DNA from: Methanobrevibacter sp. TLL-48-HuF1
GTDB taxonomy: Archaea; Methanobacteriota; Methanobacteria; Methanobacteriales; Methanobacteriaceae
Length of the DNA stretch: 64,000 nt
NCBI RefSeq assembly: GCF_023617305.1
Contig: NZ_CP081485.1
Coordinates: forward strand, 1,850,501-1,914,500
Direction of reading: 5' to 3'
The position numbers were made by a program, and so were the translations under genes. The notes beneath the pieces were generated by a model. It ran no database searches. It was not told where the DNA came from and saw only the letters and a list, made by a program, of their open reading frames with translations. Shown here piece by piece: positions 38,207-46,600 of this stretch (position 1 is the first letter of the stretch; each line of letters starts with the position of its first letter).

Positions 38207-41200
38207 ATGAATAAATTTAGACCAATTTTAATCTTATCATTATTCATATTGTTCATGGTTTCATTAGGAGCTATATCTGCTGAAGAATTAAATTCTACAG
38301 TTGTAAATGATGCTCCGGCAACTGATTCAATTTATGTTGATTCAAATGCAACAATTGGTGGGAATGGTGCATTAAACAATCCTATGAATAATATTAAAGA
38401 TGCTGTTAATTCAGTAGATAACAACTCTGTAATTCATATTAAAGGTGGAAATTATTATACTTCGGATAACAGTAGGATAATTATTAATAAAACAATTACT
38501 ATTGAATCTTATGATGGAACAGCTGTAATTAATGGAAAATATACTGATTATATATTTTATATTACAGATAAAGGTTCTTTAACTTTGAAAAATATTGAAT
38601 TTCTAAATACCGAATATTCAACTGTTAAAACATATAGTGCTATTGTAAATTATGGTAATCTTAATGTTGAAAATAGTTTCTTTGATAATGCAACTGGTTT
38701 AAGAGCAGGTATTATATTGAATTATGGAAATTTAACTGTTAATAATTCTGAATTTAAGAATAATACTGCAAAATATTATGGTGGAGCTATAACCAATTTT
38801 GGTTTTGCAAATATTGTTAATTCATTATTTGAATCTAATACTGCTGCAGAAGGTGAAGCTATTTTAAATACATATGATATGTTTATTTCAAATTCCAGAT
38901 TTATCGATAATAATATTTCATCAAATAAATATCAAAAAGTAGAAAGTTTAATAGATATTTCATCTTCATACTTCACTGAAAATTCTGATATTTTTGTTAA
39001 AGATAGTGGTATATATATTAAAGAATCTTATGTAACTTTAATTAATACATCAAACTCTGTTGTAGATATCAGTTATTCATTTATAAATACCTATGATTTT
39101 GTTAATTCAAGATTAAGTATTGATAATAATTTCTGGTGTTCTAATGAAAATATCCCTAAACAGGCTAATAGATGGTTGATTATGATTTTCGTAGATAAAA
39201 ACACTGGAAGTTCTATAATTAAATCTAAATCAGTTGTTGATGTTTTAGTTACTTTTAAGGCATGTAATGGAAAATCTACATATAATTTACCTTCTGATGT
39301 TCGTTTACCTTCTGTTTATATTCAACTTGAAGCAGATAATGGCAGATTCAAAGAAAATGGAGGATATTTAATAAATAATGCATTTTTAACTACTTACTTT
39401 GATAATTCTAAAAACACATTAATATTTGCAATGTTTGATGATTCTTTTGCTACTTTAACAGTAGGTTCTGGATTTAATAATGGAAAAATATATGTTTCAA
39501 CTTCAGGTTCTGATGAAAAAGGAGATGGGTCTATTAATAATCCATACAAATCTTTAACTAAAGCAGTTAGTGTAGCTTTAAATGGAGACATTATTTTCAT
39601 CGGAAAAGGAAGTTATTCTGGATTGTATAATTCCGGACTTTTAATTAATAAAACTTTAACCTTTTCTAGTTATAATGGTGAAGTTAAATTATGTAGGGAT
39701 GATTTCCATACAATGTTTACTATTAGTCCAAGAGGTGTTCTAACATTAAAAGGATTAACATTATCTGCTATGGATAAATCAAAATTCATTCCACTTGTAA
39801 ATAACTCTGGAAAAACAGTCATTGATAATTGTATTATTAAAGATGCTAATGGTGGAAATAAATATGTATTTAAAGGTAATGAAGCACAGCATTATCAATA
39901 TTTCTCTAATCAAAGTATAATTTACACTAGTAATGATTTAATTATCAATAATTCTGTTTTCAGTAATTTAGAAGATATTGTTATTAGATCATACTTTTAT
40001 ACTGGAAGTAATTATTTTAAACACTTTGATGTGACTATTGAAAACTCAGTATTTACTAACTGTAAAGCAATGGAGTGGGGAACTACTTGGGATAGTAAAA
40101 ATTATATTGATAAAGCAGATGTTGTTAGCCCTTCATTTATAATTAATGTAGGTGCAGAAAATGTCTTAATTGATAATTGTACATTTAAGGATAATACAGC
40201 ATCTGCTGTTCGTGTAAATGCATCTAAATCATTTTTAGTAGATAATTCAAGATTTATACGTAATCATGGATCTATTTATTCATTAACAACTGGAGTATTA
40301 AATAATACATTAATAACTGAAGATTATGGTCCGTCTGTAGGTTTTTCAACAGGATTTTTAATTCCAATAATTAGAAATATGCAATCTATTGTTAATTCAA
40401 ATTTTACTAAAAATAAAGATGTTATTATAAGTACTTCTTTTGTCCACTATGGTGATAATATTTATTTATATAACTGTTATTTTGGAAATAATACAAATTA
40501 TTATGCTCAAGACCATAGAAACAGTAGTGGGGAAGGATTAATATTAAATGGCGGAAATATGACTGTAGATTATTGTACTTTTGAAAATAATTCCGTATTT
40601 TATGGTGGTGTATTTTATAATGATGGAACAACTGTAAGTCCTGGAAAACTTTATTATTCTAAACTAGATATTACAAATTCTATATTTTATAATAATAATG
40701 CAGTATTTGGTAAAGATATTTTCAATAAAGGTGGTGAAGTATTTGTTTCTGATTGCTGGTGGGGATCTAACAGAGGTCCAAATGATGAGAATATTTATAA
40801 GGCTGCAGGCACTGTCAATGTTAAAAATTGGGTTATATTAACATTTGATATTGAAGATAATACATTAATTGGTAGTTTAAATAAAGTAACAGATAGTAAA
40901 GGTAATATTTATAATATTACTGGTAAACTGCCTTCTAGAATAGCTATATTCGAATCTTCAATGGTTAAAATTAATCCTAATGTTATTCCATTAATTAATA
41001 ATCAAGCTAAGGTAAATATTTCATTCAATGGTGAGGATATTTCAGCTAGTCTTCGTGTTGATAATCAAACAATTAGTTTAGTATTTTATAATAAAAACAC
41101 AGTATTTGATTTAAGAGATATTATTGTTTATGGTAAAGGAACTTCTTACTCTTTTATTTTAAAAAGTGTAAACGGTTATGTTGTATCTAATAAAACAGTT

Positions 41201-43321
41201 ACTTTGTTGATTTTAAATGGAACTAATGTTTATCAAAAACACATATTAACAACTAATGCTTTAGGAGTAGCTACTTTAATTATTAATTGCAGTATGGGTA
41301 ATTATACTTTTAAAGCTAGTTATGATGGAGATAATTATTTTAAACCAACACAAGGGAGTGCTAAATTAGTTGTAATGCCATATTATACATCTATATTTAT
41401 TAAGGGAGATCAAACATTTTATGGAAATGGTAATTTCATTTATGCTCATGTTTATGATAATTTAGGGGATGCTATGGTTAACCAGATGATTTTATTTACC
41501 ATAACTTCATCTGATGGAAATATTTATAAGAGATATGCCCTTACTGATTGGAAAGGTCAAGCAGGATTCTACCTTAATTTATCTGGTGGGAATTATAATG
41601 TTAATGTAAGTTATTCTGGTGATAATTGGCATTATGGGTCTTCAAGTACTGGTTTATTCAATATATTGTCTATTGGCACTAATGTAATTATTGAACAGTC
41701 TTTATTTAATGGTAGAGGCAATACTTTAACAGTATTGCTTAGAGATAATAATTATAGGGTTTTATTTAATGAAACTGTTGAAATAATATTGTCTGATGGT
41801 AAAGTTTCCCAAGCATTTAAAGTTACTACTAATGAAAATGGTCGTGCAGGTGTTGTTATTAATTTAGTCCCTGGCAAGTATAATGTTTATGTAAAATATG
41901 CTGGAAATAAATTGAATTCTCCATCTTCTGCTGAAGGAGATATGACTATTAATCATGTACCTACTCAAATTTCTGCAAGTTCAGTAATCATTTTTGATAG
42001 TACTATGAATAGTTATTTGGTTAAATTAACTGATATTTATGGACGCTTACTTGTTAATGAAACAATTATCATTACAGCAATTAGTCAAGCTACTGGTGTC
42101 AAACAGATATTTAAAGTTAAAACAAATGGTGAAGGTATTGCTAATTTAACATGTAAGTTAGATATTGGTAATTATTTATTGAAAATTGATTTTAATGATA
42201 ATGAATGGTATGATGGCAGTAATTATGCAAGTACTTTGATAGTAGTTGATACAGTTGATGATTTCAATCCATATGCTACTATTTTAGTTGCTAATGATTT
42301 AGTTAAGTTCTATAAAAACGGTACTCAATATATTGTCCGTTTGCAGGATATTTATGGCAATCCTATTTCAAATATGGAAGTTGTTATATCTATTAATGGT
42401 GTGAAATACACTAGAATAACAAATAGCTCAGGTGAGGCTAAATTAAATATTAATTTGGCTCCTGGTGTCTATCATGTAAATGTCACTTTTGAAGGTTATG
42501 GAGATTGGACTGAATCATTTGTTAATAGTTCAGTTACAGTTTTATCTCAAATCATCTCTAAGGATTTAACTAAAATTTTAAGAAATGGAAGTCAATTTAT
42601 TGTTAAATTTGTGGATAATGCTGGAAATCCTATTGAAGGTAAACTAATTAGTATTTCTATTAATGGAATTGTTTATTCACGTGTTACCAATAGTTCTGGT
42701 GAAGCTAAATTATCTATTAATCTTAATCCTGGTAAATATGATGTTGTAACTTCATGTGGTGATTTTGTTAATCATAATGTCATTAATGTATTGTCTAATA
42801 TTGATAGTGATGATCTTTCAATGTATTATAGGGATGGGTCTAAATTTAAAGTAGTTATCTATGATAGTGAAGGTAAAGTTAAACCTAATGCAACTGTTAA
42901 ATTCACAGTTAATGGTGTTTCATATACTAGAATTACTGATAAAGATGGTGTAGCAGCTTTAAGCATTAATTTAAATTCAAATATTTATACAATAACAACT
43001 GAATATAATGGTATTGTTAATACTAATCAAATTTGGATTTATAATATGGCAGTTAATATGGATGCAGTTAATGAAACGGTTAAAAAAGGTACGGCATTTT
43101 ATGTAAAATTAATTGATGTTAATGGAAATGCAATATCTGGTGGGCAAGTATCATTTAAAATTAATGGTGTTTCATATATTAGGTCAGTTAATGAAACTGG
43201 TTATGCAAAATTAAACATTAATCTTAACCCAGGTGTATATAAAATTATCACAGCATTTTCTATTAGAAATTATGAAGATAAATTACTTTATAATACCTTA
43301 AAAGTAACTGATACAAATTAA
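38207..43321 (+). CDS. adhesin-like protein ALP4, third gene of operon
   Basis: A 1704-aa protein whose ATG directly follows the ALP3 stop. GGAGG at 38194-38198, inside the ALP3 end, is its ribosome site. The signal peptide is residues 1-25 (FMVSLGAISA). Two beta-helix blocks (about 30-320 and 425-890) are each closed by a cap (NNFWCSN; SDCWWGSNRGP). Four larger Ig-like domains with aromatic-rich strands span about 960-1350, including YDGDNYFKPTQGS and YSGDNWHYGSSS. Four C-terminal repeats (about 1354-1704) resemble those of ALP2, and the last repeats of ALP2 and ALP4 are more alike than either is to ALP1 or ALP5. A strong hairpin terminator ends the operon. Confidence 0.9.
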   Translation: MNKFRPILILSLFILFMVSLGAISAEELNSTVVNDAPATDSIYVDSNATIGGNGALNNPMNNIKDAVNSVDNNSVIHIKGGNYYTSDNSRIIINKTITIESYDGTAVINGKYTDYIFYITDKGSLTLKNIEFLNTEYSTVKTYSAIVNYGNLNVENSFFDNATGLRAGIILNYGNLTVNNSEFKNNTAKYYGGAITNFGFANIVNSLFESNTAAEGEAILNTYDMFISNSRFIDNNISSNKYQKVESLIDISSSYFTENSDIFVKDSGIYIKESYVTLINTSNSVVDISYSFINTYDFVNSRLSIDNNFWCSNENIPKQANRWLIMIFVDKNTGSSIIKSKSVVDVLVTFKACNGKSTYNLPSDVRLPSVYIQLEADNGRFKENGGYLINNAFLTTYFDNSKNTLIFAMFDDSFATLTVGSGFNNGKIYVSTSGSDEKGDGSINNPYKSLTKAVSVALNGDIIFIGKGSYSGLYNSGLLINKTLTFSSYNGEVKLCRDDFHTMFTISPRGVLTLKGLTLSAMDKSKFIPLVNNSGKTVIDNCIIKDANGGNKYVFKGNEAQHYQYFSNQSIIYTSNDLIINNSVFSNLEDIVIRSYFYTGSNYFKHFDVTIENSVFTNCKAMEWGTTWDSKNYIDKADVVSPSFIINVGAENVLIDNCTFKDNTASAVRVNASKSFLVDNSRFIRNHGSIYSLTTGVLNNTLITEDYGPSVGFSTGFLIPIIRNMQSIVNSNFTKNKDVIISTSFVHYGDNIYLYNCYFGNNTNYYAQDHRNSSGEGLILNGGNMTVDYCTFENNSVFYGGVFYNDGTTVSPGKLYYSKLDITNSIFYNNNAVFGKDIFNKGGEVFVSDCWWGSNRGPNDENIYKAAGTVNVKNWVILTFDIEDNTLIGSLNKVTDSKGNIYNITGKLPSRIAIFESSMVKINPNVIPLINNQAKVNISFNGEDISASLRVDNQTISLVFYNKNTVFDLRDIIVYGKGTSYSFILKSVNGYVVSNKTVTLLILNGTNVYQKHILTTNALGVATLIINCSMGNYTFKASYDGDNYFKPTQGSAKLVVMPYYTSIFIKGDQTFYGNGNFIYAHVYDNLGDAMVNQMILFTITSSDGNIYKRYALTDWKGQAGFYLNLSGGNYNVNVSYSGDNWHYGSSSTGLFNILSIGTNVIIEQSLFNGRGNTLTVLLRDNNYRVLFNETVEIILSDGKVSQAFKVTTNENGRAGVVINLVPGKYNVYVKYAGNKLNSPSSAEGDMTINHVPTQISASSVIIFDSTMNSYLVKLTDIYGRLLVNETIIITAISQATGVKQIFKVKTNGEGIANLTCKLDIGNYLLKIDFNDNEWYDGSNYASTLIVVDTVDDFNPYATILVANDLVKFYKNGTQYIVRLQDIYGNPISNMEVVISINGVKYTRITNSSGEAKLNINLAPGVYHVNVTFEGYGDWTESFVNSSVTVLSQIISKDLTKILRNGSQFIVKFVDNAGNPIEGKLISISINGIVYSRVTNSSGEAKLSINLNPGKYDVVTSCGDFVNHNVINVLSNIDSDDLSMYYRDGSKFKVVIYDSEGKVKPNATVKFTVNGVSYTRITDKDGVAALSINLNSNIYTITTEYNGIVNTNQIWIYNMAVNMDAVNETVKKGTAFYVKLIDVNGNAISGGQVSFKINGVSYIRSVNETGYAKLNINLNPGVYKIITAFSIRNYEDKLLYNTLKVTDTN

Positions 43322-43360
43322 TTTATTCATTTAATGAATAAATTTCTTATTTTTTTTTAT
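43320..43360 (+). terminator. terminator of the ALP2-ALP3-ALP4 operon
   Basis: AATTTATTCATT (43320-43331) and AATGAATAAATT (43333-43344) form a perfect 12-base stem with a one-base centre starting inside the stop codon, followed by a T-rich tract. Confidence 0.75.
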
Positions 43361-43654
43361 CTGATCTGATTTTTAAATTTTAATTTCTGACTTATTTTTT
43401 CTTATTTTTTATTAATTCATTTAAAATTCACTGTAATTTAAAGTTTTAAATAATAAAATCTTTATTTTTTAATTATAGTTACAATTCTATGGTAAAAAAT
43501 TATTTTGGGAGGGGTAATTGCTCAAGTAAGATTAATATTTCATATTTTATTATTAATCAGTATTGTATTTCTTTAGGAACAGTTTTATATCAGTTAATAA
43601 AAATATAATATTTGTCAATTTATGTTGACGTAATAATTAATGGAGGATTAATTT
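43345..43654 (+). promoter_or_regulatory. ALP5 upstream region
   Basis: 310 bases without a gene. TTTTATAT at 43583-43590 is the best TATA candidate for ALP5, and GGAGG at 43642-43646 is its ribosome site, 8 bases before TTG 43655. A second, orphan G-rich purine run, GGGAGGGG at 43507-43514, stands out in this A/T background and is followed by a frame that reads as about 20 hydrophobic residues (IAQVRLIFHILLLISIVFL) without a standard start. It may be a relic of an ALP signal peptide. Confidence 0.45.
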
Positions 43655-46600
43655 TTGAGAAATAAACTCGCAATATTAACTTTATTGATATTATTTATTG
43701 TATCTATTTCTTGTGTTAGTGCTGAAGATAGTAATTCTGTCAGTGTTCTAAGTGATTCTAACTCTGATGTTTATGTTAGTCCAACAGGAAATGATAATAA
43801 TGTAGGTGATGTTAATAATCCTTTTGCTACAATTAATAAAGCAATAGATTCTAATGTAAGTAACATACACTTATCTGAAGGAAAATTTATTGGTACTGGC
43901 AATAACGGTTTAACAATTGAAAACAAATCAATAACCATTATAGGAGCTGGCGCGGATAAAACTATAATAGATTTAAACAAAACTCAATTTATGGATATTA
44001 AGTCCACTAGTTCTGTAGTTTTAACTAATTTAACCATTATAAATGGTTATACAAAGTATGGTGGAGCTATTTACAACAATGGTAATTTAACTATTCAAAA
44101 TTGTAACTTTAAAAATAACTCTGCTACTTCTGGTGGAGCTATTTACTCTGGGACCACTGCTAATTTAAACATTTATTCTTCTACCTTTGAAGATAATGTA
44201 GTTACAAATAATGGTGGTGCTGTTTTTTCTTATAGCTATGTAGGTATCTATGATTCTACTTTTTTAAGAAATAAAGGTACCGGTACATATTCAACTGGAG
44301 GTTCCATTTATATTAATGGAAATAGTAACAAATATTCTGTTTTAAATAGAAATATATTTAAAGATACATCTGTTGCAAGACAAGGTGGTGCACTTTATTT
44401 AAGTTATGTAAATGTTACTAATTGTATATTTGAAAATGCATCAACTACTGATACTGGGTCAAGTAATGGTGGTGGAGCTATTTATGGGTCTAGTTTTAAC
44501 CTTAAAAACAATACTATGACTAATTGTGTATCTAAAAGTGGAAATGGAAACTACATATTTGCATTTTCTGGATTCAATGGAGTAGTCACAATCCTTGAAG
44601 GTAAAACTGCAGATGTAACTAGTTCTACTTTTACTCTTAATGCAACTGCAACTGATGATATGGGTCATCCAATTCATGGAGGTTCTTACACATTTTATCT
44701 AGATGATATTAGAATAGGTAGTGCAAGCTCTGTAAATGGATTTATAACTGGTACATTTTCTAAATTATTAGATGATGGTAAATATATTGTTACAGTTTCA
44801 GGTCCTTTAAATAACAATGCAATCGTTAAAACAACTACTGCAAATGTTAAAATTGACCGTGACTATGTAGATTATTATGTATCACCTAATGGTGATGACG
44901 ATAACAATGATGGTTCAAAAGATAAACCATTTAAAACCATTAATAAAGCAATAACTGAAGCATTTGCTAAAAATATCTATGTAAACATCTACCTCTTAGA
45001 AGGAACTTATTCAGGTACTGGAAATGTTAATTTAGAGTTAACTAAATTATTAGGTTATCTTAATATAATTGGTGTAGATGGTAAAACAATAATTGATGGT
45101 AATGGTAAAGATTATGCATTTAACTTTGGCACTACACTAAATGTTAACATTAAAAATATTATATTCACTAATTTATACAGTAAAAAATATGCTGGTTTAA
45201 TTAAAGGAGGTTCTGGTGATTTCACTGTAAATATTGATAATTGTACATTCGAAAAATGTAATGCAAAAACTTTAATTCAAATTAATGGTAAAGTAAATGA
45301 TGTTATAATGAGGGAGAATGTTGTTTCTTCTAGTTTTATTACTAATGTTATTAGTATAAACAATCTTTTATTTGAAAATAACTCAGGTAATGGTCATATT
45401 AGTGCTGAAAAAGGAATATATAATTCTACATTTATAAATAACAAAATTACCGCTAAATCCACTAATGATTATGGAATAATATATGTTAGTGATGCTAATT
45501 TTGTATCTTCTAATAATGTTTTCGAAAACAACACTGTTAAAGGATTATACATTAATAGAGGAAGTGCTAATTTTACAAGTATAAATGATACTTTTGTAAA
45601 TAATGATGGTGTATCTGGTGGTGCTGTTAAAGGTGGAGGAACATTTATCAATGCTAAATTCATAAATAACAAAGCTACCAAAGGTGGAGCTATTTATCAT
45701 GATTCAAATGTTTTAACTTTAAAAGACTGTATTTTCGAAAATAACAAAGCAGATGACGGTGATGACATATATGGTTACATAGCTCCAAATGGTATAACTG
45801 GTGGTTTATGTTTAAATATGTCTAATACTTTAACTTTAGTATCTACTAATTCTTCTAGTATTAGGTCTGAATTAAAAGCTATTTTTGATTTAGATGGTCT
45901 TAAAGTAAGCGGATATAATATTAAATTTTATTTAAATGGTGTTTATAAAGGTTCTGCTCCATTAGTTAATGGTGTAGCTACTTTTGTTGCTGTTGCTAAT
46001 GATGGAAAATACGAAATTTCAGCTTCTGGAGATTATATTAACAAGACTACTGTTGTTAAAGGTGTGTTAAATGTTGATGCTAATCCTGTGTCTGTTTTTG
46101 ATGTTTATGTTTCTGGAACAGGTAGTGATGAATCTGGTGATGGTTCATTAGCTAAACCATTTGCAACCATTAAAAAAGCATTTGAATACGGAATGTCACA
46201 AAACACATTAAGCTTAACAATCCATATTATCGGTACTTTGAAAGGTGAAGGTAATGTTAATCTTGATTTAGCACCACTTATAGATTTAACTATTGTTGGT
46301 GAAAATAAAGAAACCTCAATTATCGATGCAGAAAAAAATAAATACATATTTGACTTTACCCCAGCATACGACAACGTTAAAGTTTACCTAAAAAACTTAA
46401 CAATTAAAAACGGTGTAACTACTACATATCCTACTCAGGGTGGTGGTAAGACAGTTGATGTTGGTCTTGTTCGTATTGATGGTTATTATTTAAGTGTGGA
46501 TGATTGTGTATTTAGAAATACTACTGGTCATGGAATTTCTGCAGATAAACTATTCTCAACTCTTATAGTTAACAATACAAAATTCATAGAATCCAGTGGT

